From assembly GCA_004375895.1 (NCBI GenBank), contig SOJW01000040.1:16616-80615 (forward strand): a stretch of 64,000 bases of DNA, given 5' to 3'. This document shows positions 7,917 to 16,602 of this stretch, in pieces. This DNA is from Candidatus Stahliibacteriota bacterium. GTDB lineage: Bacteria > Hydrothermota > Tepidihabitantia > B3-TA06. The notes beneath the pieces were generated by a model that saw only the letters and a program-made list of their open reading frames with translations, made no database searches and was not told the origin of the DNA. Each line of letters begins with the position of its first letter. Position 1 is the stretch's first letter. Both the position numbers and the translations under genes were made by a program.

Positions 7917-9022
7917 GCAGCTTGATTTTCTAAGAAGCCAAGCATCTCGCGGCACATGCATTCTGCCGCCCTGCCGCCGCCGAAACTTTCGATATCCGGA
8001 GATTGTGTTGGGATCGTTTCTTCCCTAATTCCCTCAAGTATCCGTTCCGGATCGATCCCCACGAGGCGATTCCACCTATCCTTTAAGGTCTCGGGCCACT
8101 CGGTCTCCTCCCGAAGCGTAAGACAGGGACGGGAAAGGAAGTATGCTTCGCGCTGCACGCCGCCAGAATCCGTAAGGATCAAGGAAGCATGTTCCTCCAG
8201 CAAAAGCATATCGAGATACGGCAAAGGGGCGATGATATCGATATGGTCGAGTTCGCTACTGGAAAGCTTCTTCAGGGTCTTGGCCGTCCGGGGATGGCAG
8301 GGAAAAATGATACGGGGGTGATTGTCGTGAGCGAGACACTTAATGACCCTTCTCAGGCAGTGCTCCTCGTCGACGTTCGCGGGACGATGCATCGTGAGGA
8401 GCCAGAAAGGTTCTTCTTCGATATCCAATTTCTTAAGGATGTTGGACTTTTCGCGAGCTATAGGGAGGAAGTGCTGGAGGGTATCCAGAAGAATGTCCCC
8501 GGTGTGAATCACCTCCTCGATCCGTCCTTCGCTTTTAAGATTGGCGACCGCGGTAGGGGTTGGACAGAACAAAATTTCCGAAACCGCATCGGTTACTATG
8601 CGATTTATTTCTTCCGGCATCCGGCGGTTGAAGCTGCGCAGCCCTGACTCCACATGAGCTACCGGAATGTGGAGCTTTACCGCGGCTAAGGCTCCGGCGA
8701 GCGTTGAGTTGGTGTCGCCGTAAACTATGACCAGATCAGGCTTCTCATCCATAAGCACCTTCTCAATCCCAATCATCGCATCGCCGGTCTGACGGGCGTG
8801 GGTTCCTGAACCTACCCCAAGATCGAAGTCAGGACGGTAGTTGAGTTCGTCGAAGAAGACCTGGGCCATGTCAGGACTGTAGTGCTGACCTGTGTGAAGC
8901 TGCAGGTGTTTTATCTCCTGCTTATCTTTGAAGGTCTTGGCAAGCATCGCCGCCTTGATGAACTGGGGACGAGCCCCGACTACCGAGAGGAGCTTTCTCT
9001 GCACTCCAGAACCATCAGGCAT
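7913..9022 (-). CDS. wecB: UDP-N-acetylglucosamine 2-epimerase (non-hydrolysing)
   Basis: 369 residues, the normal length of WecB/MnaA. It interconverts UDP-GlcNAc and UDP-ManNAc in the cytosol, providing a sugar for the surface glycan made by the following genes. Visible motifs: VVGARPQFIKAA (N-terminal Rossmann start), LHTGQHYSPDM, VYGDTNSTLAGALAA, VAHVESGLRSFNRRMPEE (substrate-binding H and E), LTDSGGVQREAYFL and PCLTLREETEWPET (UDP-binding and catalytic region). The ATG sits 6 nt after a TATGAT -10 box, so it is predicted leaderless. Its stop codon overlaps the flippase start by ATGA. Confidence 0.95.
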   Translation of the reverse strand: MPDGSGVQRKLLSVVGARPQFIKAAMLAKTFKDKQEIKHLQLHTGQHYSPDMAQVFFDELNYRPDFDLGVGSGTHARQTGDAMIGIEKVLMDEKPDLVIVYGDTNSTLAGALAAVKLHIPVAHVESGLRSFNRRMPEEINRIVTDAVSEILFCPTPTAVANLKSEGRIEEVIHTGDILLDTLQHFLPIAREKSNILKKLDIEEEPFWLLTMHRPANVDEEHCLRRVIKCLAHDNHPRIIFPCHPRTAKTLKKLSSSELDHIDIIAPLPYLDMLLLEEHASLILTDSGGVQREAYFLSRPCLTLREETEWPETLKDRWNRLVGIDPERILEGIREETIPTQSPDIESFGGGRAAECMCREMLGFLENQAA

Positions 9023-9027
9023 ATTGA

Positions 9028-9055
9028 ATCATAAAGGGGATTGGTGATATGTCAA
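9028..9055 (-). promoter_or_regulatory. Sigma70-type promoter, leaderless, for wecB
   Basis: Minus strand TTGACA, 16 bp, TATGAT, 5 nt, ATG. No Shine-Dalgarno is possible. It diverges from the lptF promoter. Confidence 0.75.
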
Positions 9056-9080
9056 TACGCACAACTGGGGTGCACCTTCG

Positions 9081-9109
9081 TTGACAGAACACTGGAAGCG
9101 AGGTATTAT
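9081..9109 (+). promoter_or_regulatory. Sigma70-type promoter, leaderless, for lptF
   Basis: TTGACA, 17 bp, TATTAT, 5 nt, ATG. Confidence 0.75.
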
Positions 9110-9114
9110 CCAGT

Positions 9115-10320
9115 ATGTGGAAATTCTCGCGCTACGTTCTGCGGCAGTACATCGTCCCTCTTGTGTTTGCCTGGGCGGTCCTTACCGGCGTATTCCTTAT
9201 GGACAGGCTGTTTTTGCTCGTTGATCTCATCATCCGTAAAGGGCTGGCTTTGCAACACGTGTTCGAGATACTGCTTTACACCCTGCCCTTTGTCATGGCT
9301 ATGTCTGTCCCCCTTGCCGCCCTTGCAGGAGCGATGATGACCTTTGGCCGATTGGCGCAGGACAACGAGATCCTCGCCTTGCGCTCGGCGGGGGTACGGC
9401 TCTTTTCGGTCTTTGTGCCCATGCTTGGATTTACCGCCCTGCTTGCAGGACTCATGGTGTTCTTCAACCTCTATGTGCTGCCTGAAGCCAACCACCGCGT
9501 AAGGAACATGCTCGCAGACGTCTCAAGCAAGAAGCCAACGGCGCGTCTTGAGGAGGGGCTATTTAACGAAGACTTTCCAGGCTACACCATCTACATTGGT
9601 CGAAAGGACGAGCGCCGCTCCAAGATCTACGATGTGATGGTATATGTAAAGAAGAGCACGGTTCCCACGATGATCACAGCACCACAGGGTAAACTTGAGG
9701 TCACCGCGGATGAACGCTACATGATAATGACTCTCTACGGGAGCGAGATCCATGAACAGGTGGGGGATAACTACCGGCGCATCCAGTCGGACACGCAGGT
9801 AATCAACCTTGAGATAAACACCGAACTTGTAAGGCGGGAACGCAGCAGGCGCTCGGAAAGGGAGATGACACTGCCGATGCTTACAGCGGATATAGACAAA
9901 CATAGAAAGAGGATAGAAGGATACGAAGCAGAACTCGCAGAAGTAGGAAGCAACAAGATTAAACGTGAGGAGCTCGATCGTCGCATAGCCAGCCTGGGGC
10001 GAAGGATCAACCGCCTGCGGGCTGAGATCCACAAATCCATTGCCTTTGCGATTGCGGGAATCATCTTCCTCTGCTTCGGTTCAGCCCTTGGAGGCAAGCT
10101 TCGCCGAGGCGGGATTGGACTTGCGATCGTGTTGAGTCTTATCTTCTTCGCATTCTACTACATCCTTCTCATAGGAGGGGAGAATCTTGCCAAGTCAGGC
10201 AAGCTGACCGCATGGATCGCGATGTGGATGCCTAACCTCATCTTCCTTCCATTCACTGTTGAGATCTTTGGAGAGGTGTTTTTCGAGAGCTCCCTCTTTT
10301 TGTGGAGGCTGCGCAGATGA
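9115..10320 (+). CDS. lptF: LptF-type permease (YjgP/YjgQ family)
   Basis: 401 residues. Three N-terminal membrane segments (~15-120), a long soluble periplasmic segment (~120-305) and three C-terminal segments (~305-390) give the YjgP/YjgQ topology. With LptG it forms the inner-membrane channel of the LptB2FG exporter that pulls lipopolysaccharide from the membrane toward the LptC/A bridge. Typical signatures are FRxxLPFVMAMSVPLAALAG-like sequence and DNEILALRSAGV (coupling-helix region). A helical, charged stretch (~235-300) precedes the last membrane segments. No ATPase gene lies next to it. The next gene overlaps by ATGA. Assignment to F rather than G is by order and the paired arrangement. 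Confidence 0.9.
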   Translation: MWKFSRYVLRQYIVPLVFAWAVLTGVFLMDRLFLLVDLIIRKGLALQHVFEILLYTLPFVMAMSVPLAALAGAMMTFGRLAQDNEILALRSAGVRLFSVFVPMLGFTALLAGLMVFFNLYVLPEANHRVRNMLADVSSKKPTARLEEGLFNEDFPGYTIYIGRKDERRSKIYDVMVYVKKSTVPTMITAPQGKLEVTADERYMIMTLYGSEIHEQVGDNYRRIQSDTQVINLEINTELVRRERSRRSEREMTLPMLTADIDKHRKRIEGYEAELAEVGSNKIKREELDRRIASLGRRINRLRAEIHKSIAFAIAGIIFLCFGSALGGKLRRGGIGLAIVLSLIFFAFYYILLIGGENLAKSGKLTAWIAMWMPNLIFLPFTVEIFGEVFFESSLFLWRLRR

Positions 10321-11399
10321 ACCGCATCGATCGCTTCCTTGCGCGAGAGTTCATCCTCTTTGCCTTGCTGGGGTTGGTGACCGTCGTGGTTATCTACGAT
10401 CTAATCAACCTTATTGAACGAATGGGTTACTTCCTGCGCCACAAGTCCGCTGCAGTGGAGATATTGCTTTACTACGTCTACGATCTTCCTGCAACGATTG
10501 AACTTCTTCTGCCAGTGGGTTTTGCATTGGGGGTGTTCATAGTGATTGGACGTCTTATCCGCTCAAACGAGCTTGTCCCACTTCTCGCCTGTGGGGTGAA
10601 TCTCTACCGCTTGTTCGCGGTTTTCATTGCCGTATCTGCAGCTGTGGCCGCACTGGCCTTCCTCCAGAGCGAGTTAGTGGCGCCTCGCACCAAGACCCGT
10701 TTTGTGGAATACAAGACCGAGACCATTGAAAAGCGCAAAGCCAAACGCAAGCAGATAAAGAACCGGATCTTCTATATCTCGGAGAGTGGGCGTGTCTACT
10801 ACATCCGCCAACTTCGTCTTCCCGACAGCCTCGCTCTGGACTGGGTAATATGGGAACTTGGCCCTAAACGCAAGATAGAACGCAGTATTCGTATAAGGAG
10901 CGCAAGATACTCCTCAAGCCAAGGCTGGAAGGGAGAGCAGGTTGAGATTCATGACTTCAGTGGGAGGCAAACAATCTTCACAAGTTACCCCAGCCGAATT
11001 ATGTCTGAGGTTACGGAAACACCTGCAGAGCTTGGGGTTCGCACCAAGGGAACCGATGAGATGGGGGTTGGTGAACTTAGAGACTACATACAACGCATGA
11101 GAGCTGCGGGATCAAACGTGGCGGTGGAGCTTGTCGAGTACCACTTCCGCTTCTCCTCCCCTTTGATTATTGTGATCGTAACGGTGATCTCACTTGCTGC
11201 GGCTACCATGCTCAGAAGGGGGAATATAACCCTGGGGCTCGGCCTGGGGCTTCTTGTGAGTTTCCTTTACTGGGGTGCGCTCCAGGCGTCACGGGCCTTC
11301 GGTTACGCCGGCGCTTTGCCGCCGTGGCTTGCCGCCTGGCTACCGAATATCTTGTTTTCTGGTCTTTCAGGTGTATTATTGGCAAAAGTCAAACGCTAA
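10317..11399 (+). CDS. lptG: LptG-type permease (YjgP/YjgQ family)
   Basis: 360 residues from the ATG that overlaps the lptF stop as ATGA; the track's earlier ATG at 10302 is less likely because GGAGG lies just upstream of the chosen one. It has the same topology as its neighbour: three membrane helices at the N-terminus, a periplasmic beta-rich region, and three at the C-terminus (SSPLIIVIVTVISLAAATML onward). The coupling-helix motif is SNELVPLLACGVNLYRL (~75). It partners LptF in LPS export, which implies an LPS-bearing outer membrane. Confidence 0.9.
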   Translation: MNRIDRFLAREFILFALLGLVTVVVIYDLINLIERMGYFLRHKSAAVEILLYYVYDLPATIELLLPVGFALGVFIVIGRLIRSNELVPLLACGVNLYRLFAVFIAVSAAVAALAFLQSELVAPRTKTRFVEYKTETIEKRKAKRKQIKNRIFYISESGRVYYIRQLRLPDSLALDWVIWELGPKRKIERSIRIRSARYSSSQGWKGEQVEIHDFSGRQTIFTSYPSRIMSEVTETPAELGVRTKGTDEMGVGELRDYIQRMRAAGSNVAVELVEYHFRFSSPLIIVIVTVISLAAATMLRRGNITLGLGLGLLVSFLYWGALQASRAFGYAGALPPWLAAWLPNILFSGLSGVLLAKVKR

Positions 11400-11412
11400 G
11401 CTGGAGGTTTGT

Positions 11413-12474
11413 ATGAAGAGGTTAGGACTTTGCCTCACATTTATCTTGGCTCTTGCAGGCTGCGGTAAGAAACCGGTGCATATAATCTACGAAGGCGATC
11501 CTATTGCTACCGATACCTTCGGAGGCCGTATATTTACAATAGCCTCGGATCCTTCAAGCGCGGGCCTGGCCATAGGATTCTCCGACAGCCTTGTTATGAT
11601 ATGGGATCCGGTTGAACGCAAATCCATAAAGAAAATTCGCCGACACCGCCACATCATCAACGACGTGGCCTTCTCACCCGACGGCAATCTCCTGGCGGTG
11701 GCAGGCGCTGATGAGGTATTAACCGTCAACGACTTGCGTACGGACCAACTCCTCGATTCGATAGTGCTCTTCAATGGTGCGGTGACCAGCGTGGACTTCT
11801 CATCCGACGGCCGCTTCCTGGCCGCCGGCTTCACCGGCAGTGATGTGGAGGTCTGGGACGTGGCTAAACGCGAACGTTTCGGCGAGTTCGATGGACACAC
11901 CGGGGTAGTCACCGATCTGAGGTTCAGACCCGGAACATCCGAGCTCTACACCGCAGGACGCGACAGCCTATTCTATATTGCAGATGTGGAGGACACCATC
12001 TCCTTCAAATCCAAACAGAACTACGGCTACCTCATAGTGATCGCCTTCTCTCCGGACGGGGAGTACTTCGGCACCGGAGGCACCGATAAACTCATAAAGG
12101 TATGGAGATGGCTGGGGGAAGAACTCAGCTCCATAGGTTGGTACCAGAGCGATCTCGGAAATGTGCTTGACCTTATCTTCTTGCCCGACGGCTCAAGGAT
12201 GGTGGCTGTGGACCAGGAAGGACAGGTTGTCTTCCTAAAGCGCACCGAGCCGGTTGATACAACTAAGGAGAAGGGGCTTGCAAGCGGAGGGGCATTCAGA
12301 CTTGGCATCGTTGAAGTCGGACGCTTCAAGGCGCATGATGGAGCCATCCGTGCCTGTGCAATCTCGGCTGACGGCAGCAAGCTTTACACAGGCGGCGATG
12401 ACCGCACGCTCAAGGTGTGGGATACAGAGGCCATCCTTGCCCAACTGAAAGCCAAGGCACCTGAGGAGAAGTAA
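11413..12474 (+). CDS. WD40-repeat lipoprotein
   Basis: 353 residues from the ATG that follows CTGGAGG by 7 nt; the track start at 11275 lies in lptG and is a read-through artefact. The N-terminus is a lipoprotein signal ending in LAGC. The rest is at least six WD40-like blades (for example FSPDGNLLAVAGADEVLTVNDL, blade ends such as VEVWDV, IKVWRW, LKVWDT), predicting a beta-propeller anchored to a membrane and used for protein contacts. It is 13 nt after lptG in the same operon, so a role near the LPS exporter is possible but not shown. Confidence 0.85.
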   Translation: MKRLGLCLTFILALAGCGKKPVHIIYEGDPIATDTFGGRIFTIASDPSSAGLAIGFSDSLVMIWDPVERKSIKKIRRHRHIINDVAFSPDGNLLAVAGADEVLTVNDLRTDQLLDSIVLFNGAVTSVDFSSDGRFLAAGFTGSDVEVWDVAKRERFGEFDGHTGVVTDLRFRPGTSELYTAGRDSLFYIADVEDTISFKSKQNYGYLIVIAFSPDGEYFGTGGTDKLIKVWRWLGEELSSIGWYQSDLGNVLDLIFLPDGSRMVAVDQEGQVVFLKRTEPVDTTKEKGLASGGAFRLGIVEVGRFKAHDGAIRACAISADGSKLYTGGDDRTLKVWDTEAILAQLKAKAPEEK

Positions 12475-12612
12475 GCTCTTAAACTCACGAACCTAAAGGC
12501 TGCGGGGAGCATCCCAGATGGTTAGTGGTTGGCCGCTATCCAAGCAAAGAAAGAAAATACCCTAACCACATTGAACTCCCCTCAAAAGGACCCTGGATAC
12601 GCCTGGCTTGAT

Positions 12613-13170
12613 CTAGTCTTTCTTCCCCTCGATCCGACGAGCCAGGGAGCCAAGCTCATCTATCTTCGGTTGAATATTCTCTATCTCTTCACGAGGGATA
12701 CCCTTTTCTTCGAAATCCTTCACCGCACGCTTCAGGCTCCAGAGCTTCATCAGAAAAACATTAAGCGCCCGTTTGCGTCTGCCTTCGGCCTTCTCTGCCT
12801 CCTCGTCTTCTTCCTCACCACGGGCCGCCTCGATCTCCTCAAGCTCGGCGGAGACCGCATCCCCTAAGGCCTCGATATGACGCAGTAAGCGCTTGGCATC
12901 CCCACGGGAAAGATCGTGTTCCAGAAGCACCACAGCCCCGGTAAGGCTCATGGTGCGAACGCCGCCCTCGCGCTTTAATAGGGTGTCAGGAACGACCACT
13001 GTATCCACCACAACCACCGTGTCGACTATCGTATCCACCGCGTGCTGCTCGCTGGTATCCTCTGAGGTCTCATCCTGGATTATGACCACTATCTTCTCTT
13101 CCCTCGCTTTCCGGCAAAAAATCGCTACCAGAAGCAAAGATAAGGGAAGAAGCAAAACTAACTTCCTCAT
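12613..13170 (-). CDS. Putative exported/lipoprotein with acidic coiled-coil region
   Basis: 185 residues of unknown function. The N-terminus is a signal-like hydrophobic stretch followed by IFC at ~19; the residue before Cys is Phe, so lipid attachment is uncertain. A Thr/Val/Asp-rich linker follows (DTIVDTVVVVDTVVVPDT), then a helical, very acidic region (ARGEEEDEEAEKAEG) and a final helical segment. Its ATG overlaps the TGA of the adenylate cyclase gene, so it is translated as the second gene of that operon. It may be a periplasmic partner of the cyclase sensor, which is inference from position only. Confidence 0.7.
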   Translation of the reverse strand: MRKLVLLLPLSLLLVAIFCRKAREEKIVVIIQDETSEDTSEQHAVDTIVDTVVVVDTVVVPDTLLKREGGVRTMSLTGAVVLLEHDLSRGDAKRLLRHIEALGDAVSAELEEIEAARGEEEDEEAEKAEGRRKRALNVFLMKLWSLKRAVKDFEEKGIPREEIENIQPKIDELGSLARRIEGKKD

Positions 13171-14489
13171 GTCTTAACCTCCTTGGGTTGAAGTAGTTCA
13201 AATACCTCTATCTCGGCATCTCCGTAATCTTCTATTCTTATGCGCCGTGGAAGGAACGTCAAACGCTCGCCCACAAGCTCACGAGTACGAGCGGATACAA
13301 GTATCTCGCCCTGCATAGCCGACTCCTGCAACCGCTCGGCGAAGTTGACGCTCTCCCCTATGATTGTATACTCCATCCTGCGGGAAGAGCCGATGTTGCC
13401 TGCAATGGCCGTACCGGTATGTATCCCCATCCCCATCTGGATCTGGACCTTGCCTTCGTTCTCACGCTGGAAATTCAGACTGGCGATTACACGTTTTATC
13501 TCAAGGGCTGCCTGACATGCCCGCAAAGCGTAGTCACTCTGAGACAGAGGTGCATTCCAAAAAGCGAGGAAGCCATCGCCTATAAACTTATCCAGCACCC
13601 CTTCATTCTCGATTATCACGTCAATTATTGGGGCGAAGTAGTGGTTGAGCAAAGCTATGATCTCCTCGGGGGACATATGCTGGGAAAACTTAGTGAAGCC
13701 GCGGATGTCGGCAAAGAGAATCGAGACCTCTCGCCGATCACCCTTAAGATTAACGAATTCCTTTTCGGAGAGTATCTTCTCCGCAACCTGACGGGTCACG
13801 TATCGTTTGAAGATACCCTTAACGAACTCCCCCTCTTCCAGCCCGCGCATCATCCAGTTGAACGCCTCACTCAAGACACCAACCTCGTCTCTTGAGGTGA
13901 TGCTGACCCGGGTAGAGAGATTCCCTCGTCCCACCTCCTGCATCGCAGAGGCAAGTGACCGCAGGGGCTTTGTGCTTTGCCTGACGAAGAGAAGGACAAG
14001 CGCTATCCCGACCACAAACGCGGCTGCCCCTACAACAACAATCCGCCAGACAAAACCCCATATCCCACGCTCAAGGTTGGCCAACGAATAAACAAGGTCT
14101 ATGGTATATGCCACCTTGTTTGTCTGCGGGTCTTGTATCTCAGTATGGTAACGTCTAGTACGCCCTCCCTCCGGCGTCTCGCGCTTCTCGCTTAAAACCG
14201 TACCGTCTGATGCTATAGCGATCTCCGTAAGCTCAAGATCGTACCCTGCTGCGCTAAACCGTCTGGTTAAGAGATCGGAGATATAAGCTTCAAGCTCCTC
14301 GGAAGCCATATACTTATGTGCAAGATCTATGGAGTTGATTACGTCAAGCACCCTGTATTGGGCATCGCGTTCCTTAGCCTGGATAAAGAAGTGGGCCGAC
14401 ATCACCAGTACCCCGGCCAGCAGTAGGGCGTAAAGCGCGCTAAAGATTATAACCAGCTTACATGCAAGCCCCATGCCCTGCCTTTTCAT
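13167..14489 (-). CDS. Membrane-bound class III adenylate/guanylate cyclase with HAMP domain
   Basis: 440 residues. An N-terminal membrane helix (~10-30), a periplasmic sensor region of ~110 residues, a second helix (~150-170), a HAMP linker (~175-230, with LRSLASAMQEVGRGNLSTRV) and a C-terminal class III cyclase domain. Metal-binding aspartates are in ILFADIRGFTKF and LDKFIGDGFLAFW; GMGIHTGTAIAGNIGS and YTIIGESVNFAERLQ are the usual catalytic-domain motifs. It should make cAMP or cGMP in response to an extracytoplasmic signal. The promoter places the ATG 6 nt after the -10 box (leaderless). No cyclic-nucleotide receptor is visible in the window. Confidence 0.9.
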   Translation of the reverse strand: MKRQGMGLACKLVIIFSALYALLLAGVLVMSAHFFIQAKERDAQYRVLDVINSIDLAHKYMASEELEAYISDLLTRRFSAAGYDLELTEIAIASDGTVLSEKRETPEGGRTRRYHTEIQDPQTNKVAYTIDLVYSLANLERGIWGFVWRIVVVGAAAFVVGIALVLLFVRQSTKPLRSLASAMQEVGRGNLSTRVSITSRDEVGVLSEAFNWMMRGLEEGEFVKGIFKRYVTRQVAEKILSEKEFVNLKGDRREVSILFADIRGFTKFSQHMSPEEIIALLNHYFAPIIDVIIENEGVLDKFIGDGFLAFWNAPLSQSDYALRACQAALEIKRVIASLNFQRENEGKVQIQMGMGIHTGTAIAGNIGSSRRMEYTIIGESVNFAERLQESAMQGEILVSARTRELVGERLTFLPRRIRIEDYGDAEIEVFELLQPKEVKT

Positions 14490-14495
14490 TATTAT

Positions 14496-14523
14496 AGCAT
14501 ACTCCCCATTAAGAACTTGTCAA
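14496..14523 (-). promoter_or_regulatory. Sigma70-type promoter, leaderless, for the cyclase gene
   Basis: Minus strand TTGACA, 16 bp, TATGCT, 6 nt, ATG. A TATAAT lies further in, directly before the ATG, but at 21 bp spacing is less likely to be the -10 box. Confidence 0.6.
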
Positions 14524-14551
14524 GACTACAAGCCAAGATGCAGTAAAACGA

Positions 14552-14579
14552 TTGACAAATCCTCCAGGTGGGATATGAT
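14552..14579 (+). promoter_or_regulatory. Sigma70-type promoter for the outer-membrane protein at 14604
   Basis: TTGACA, 16 bp, TATGAT; about 18 nt of leader with GGAGG precede the ATG. Confidence 0.7.
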
Positions 14580-14603
14580 TTAGGCATAAAAGACGGAGGC
14601 AAG

Positions 14604-15074
14604 ATGAAGCATGTGCTTTTAGTGGTCTTGGTGTGTTCAACTGTCTTCTCAGGAGCAGCATTAGCCGCCTATTCAGACCACGGGAATATAGGGGCAGGTG
14701 TTGTTTTGGGAAAACCTACAGGACTCTCAGGCAAGTTCTGGCTCTCGAGGAAGGATGCTATTGACGCTGCACTCGGTTGGAACTTCGAGGAGGATCTGTT
14801 CGCCCTGCAGGCGGGATACCTGTACAACCATCCTATAGATGTGTCGTCAGGATTCCTCGCTGTCTACATAGGAGCAGGCGGATTATTTGAAGCCGTATCT
14901 CCATCAGACGAACGACCAATTGACAAGATTTACCTCTCTGGAAGAATCCCGCTGGGTCTTGAGTATATCTACGAACTGATAAGCTTCTTTGTCGAGGTCG
15001 ATCCGCTTCTGCTCCTATATCCTGGCCTGGGCTTCGAGTTCGGTGGTGGGGTGGGCTTCAGGTTCTATTTCTAA
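14604..15074 (+). CDS. Small outer-membrane beta-barrel-like protein
   Basis: 156 residues from the ATG that follows ACGGAGG; the track start at 14568 precedes the predicted transcript start. A signal peptide ends near GAALA. The remainder alternates polar and hydrophobic residues with many glycines and aromatic residues (ALGWNFEEDLFALQAGYLYNH, GFLAVYIGAGGLFE) and ends in FEFGGGVGFRFYF, the terminal aromatic pattern of outer-membrane barrels. It is probably an 8-strand barrel of unknown role. A bidirectional hairpin terminator follows. Confidence 0.75.
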   Translation: MKHVLLVVLVCSTVFSGAALAAYSDHGNIGAGVVLGKPTGLSGKFWLSRKDAIDAALGWNFEEDLFALQAGYLYNHPIDVSSGFLAVYIGAGGLFEAVSPSDERPIDKIYLSGRIPLGLEYIYELISFFVEVDPLLLLYPGLGFEFGGGVGFRFYF

Positions 15075-15090
15075 TTTAAGAAAGTAAATA

Positions 15091-15117
15091 AAGGAGCGAC
15101 CTAAAGGTCGCTCCTTA
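15091..15117. terminator. Bidirectional hairpin terminator
   Basis: GGAGCGAC - CTAAAG - GTCGCTCC forms an 8-bp GC-rich stem flanked by A-rich sequence on the left and TTA on the right, midway between two converging genes, so it can stop transcription from both sides. Confidence 0.75.
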
Positions 15118-15172
15118 CTTATCTTAAATCCGCGACACCGATTGCGTGGTCCAGCTTTGACTAACAGTGAAG

Positions 15173-16261
15173 CTACTCTTCACCAACGACAAAGCGCCAG
15201 GCCTTCAACCCCGTTGTATCTTGAGTTGCCTCCCATAAGTCCGTGGGAACCGGTCGCCAGTAGTAGGTAACACCCGCCGATACCTGGACCGAATACTCCG
15301 CAGCCGTCATCAAACTATCCAGCTTCCCCAAATCCGAGACAAAAACTGTCGTATCCTTTTCTGGATCGGGCGCGAAGTAGAGATCGTAGATAAGTGGATC
15401 ACCGTCCGGATCATTGGGGCTCCAGAGCAGCTTTAGGGAGCCGCCGGATGGAGGATCTATAGGTGCGAAAGTGTCAGGGGGGGTTGGCCCATAGGTTGAC
15501 GGGGTTCTATTGGTATCGCGAGCAAAGTGGAAGACCTCACTTTCAGTCTCCAGGCCATAGGGATCTCGGGTCAAGATCATCCAGTAATAATCCTGCTTGG
15601 GCTCAAGAGAGGTGGTGTCGTGTTCCCACTGAGAGGTTCCCCAGCTGCCGGTATCAGGAACGGTAGCGGATTTGGTGTAATATACCGAGTCCATATTGCT
15701 GGCGCTTCCTTCGCCGAACCAGACCACATAGGTGAGCTCTTGTACTGGGTACTCGTCAGGATCACTACCTTGCCATCTCAGGATCACAGAAGCCGTCTTA
15801 ACTATCGCCTCATCTGTGGGAATCAGCAAATCAGCCTTGTTGGGAGGATCGTTGGGGATCCTGATGAGGTAGGAAAGTGTCTCGGAGACCCCTTCGTTTC
15901 TAGCCGCATCATACGCCTTTGCACTGATGGTGTATACAACGTTGTCCTCAAGCTCTTGAGTCTGCCACTTGTAGACGTATTCATTCTCCCCTTCCCCGTT
16001 TGGCTCTGTCATGGGTTGTCCCACGTGTTCATCGTTTACAAAGAACCTTACCGTATCTACACCGACGTCGTCAGTGGCTGTTGCGATTACTTCCACTATT
16101 CCTTTGATGCTGTCACTGAAAAGCTCTGAGCGGTAGTTGTCAGTTGCCTTAACGGTAATCGATATCTCAGGGGGGGTGGTGTCTTCCGGCTTACAGCCTA
16201 CGAACACTCCCATAACCACAACCAACATCAAAGTACCCAGAACCACAAAGGTCTTCTTCAT
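15173..16261 (-). CDS. Lipoprotein with Ig-like/fibronectin-type repeats
   Basis: 362 residues. The lipoprotein signal ends in VFVGC. A first Ig-like domain (~30-130) carries TATDDVGVDTVRFFVNDE, as in bacterial Ig (Big) domains. It is followed by two Fn3/cadherin-like modules beginning PPNKADLLIPTDEA and the later GGSLKLLWSPNDPDGDPL segment, each ending with a YYW motif (KQDYYWMILTRDPYG, VTYYWRPVPTDLW). It is probably a surface or periplasmic structural or adhesion protein. It has its own promoter and a GGAGG site. Confidence 0.8.
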   Translation of the reverse strand: MKKTFVVLGTLMLVVVMGVFVGCKPEDTTPPEISITVKATDNYRSELFSDSIKGIVEVIATATDDVGVDTVRFFVNDEHVGQPMTEPNGEGENEYVYKWQTQELEDNVVYTISAKAYDAARNEGVSETLSYLIRIPNDPPNKADLLIPTDEAIVKTASVILRWQGSDPDEYPVQELTYVVWFGEGSASNMDSVYYTKSATVPDTGSWGTSQWEHDTTSLEPKQDYYWMILTRDPYGLETESEVFHFARDTNRTPSTYGPTPPDTFAPIDPPSGGSLKLLWSPNDPDGDPLIYDLYFAPDPEKDTTVFVSDLGKLDSLMTAAEYSVQVSAGVTYYWRPVPTDLWEATQDTTGLKAWRFVVGEE

Positions 16262-16301
16262 TATGCACCTCCTAACGTGCTTTATTTCATCCTAATACTA
16301 A

Positions 16302-16329
16302 AGAATACCCGTGGAGTAAAGCTTGTCAA
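16302..16329 (-). promoter_or_regulatory. Sigma70-type promoter for the Ig-like lipoprotein
   Basis: Minus strand TTGACA, 16 bp, TATTCT, with a leader of ~35 nt carrying TTAGGAGG. Confidence 0.7.
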
Positions 16330-16340
16330 GACCTGCGGGC

Positions 16341-16368
16341 TTGACTTCCTGCTTTAATCAGTTATATT
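16341..16368 (+). promoter_or_regulatory. Sigma70-type promoter for tRNA-Leu
   Basis: TTGACT, 16 bp, TATATT, about 10 nt before the first base of the tRNA. Confidence 0.7.
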
Positions 16369-16378
16369 TATGATCGTT

Positions 16379-16460
16379 GCCGGGGTGGTGGAATTGGCAG
16401 ACACGTACGTTTGAGGGGCGTATGGGTAACTCCGTGCGGGTTCAAGTCCCGCCCCCGGCA
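16379..16460 (+). tRNA. tRNA-Leu (anticodon GAG)
   Basis: A complete class II cloverleaf: acceptor GCCGGGG pairs with CCCCGGC, discriminator A, D-arm with GGAATTGGCAGAC, anticodon stem TACGT/GCGTA with loop TTGAGGG, a long variable arm (GGG/CTC stem) and T-arm GCGGG-TTCAAGT-CCCGC. CCA is not encoded. GAG reads CTC/CTT leucine codons. Confidence 0.95.
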
Positions 16461-16466
16461 CTTAAA

Positions 16467-16577
16467 TCCTCCTTTTGTCCTTCGGACAAAAGATCGGAAA
16501 AAGATAGATCGACGGGCTGGCAAAGCCAGTCCTTTCGTTTTTTCTGCGATCTTTTCTGCGTAGCAGAAAAGGAGCAT
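16467..16577. repeat. Two hairpin repeats of family A facing each other
   Basis: The left copy (16467-16496) reads CTCC-TTTTGTCC-TTC-GGACAAAA-GATCG. The right copy (16544-16577) is the inverse form CTGCGATC-TTTTCTGC-GTA-GCAGAAAA-GGAGCAT. The flanks (CTCC and GATCGCA) are shared with copies elsewhere while each core differs but stays self-complementary. Between them lies another small hairpin (GGCTGGCAAAGCCAGTCC). Together they look like a ~110-bp miniature element. Confidence 0.8.
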
Positions 16578-16602
16578 ATCATTAGCCTTCTTTCTCTTGC
16601 TC

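Noticed and set aside
8189-8647. 152-codon plus-strand ORF
   Set aside because: Lies antisense to wecB, which has full family motifs.
12529-12867. 112-codon plus-strand ORF
   Set aside because: Antisense to the end of the acidic lipoprotein-like gene, with no RBS or promoter.
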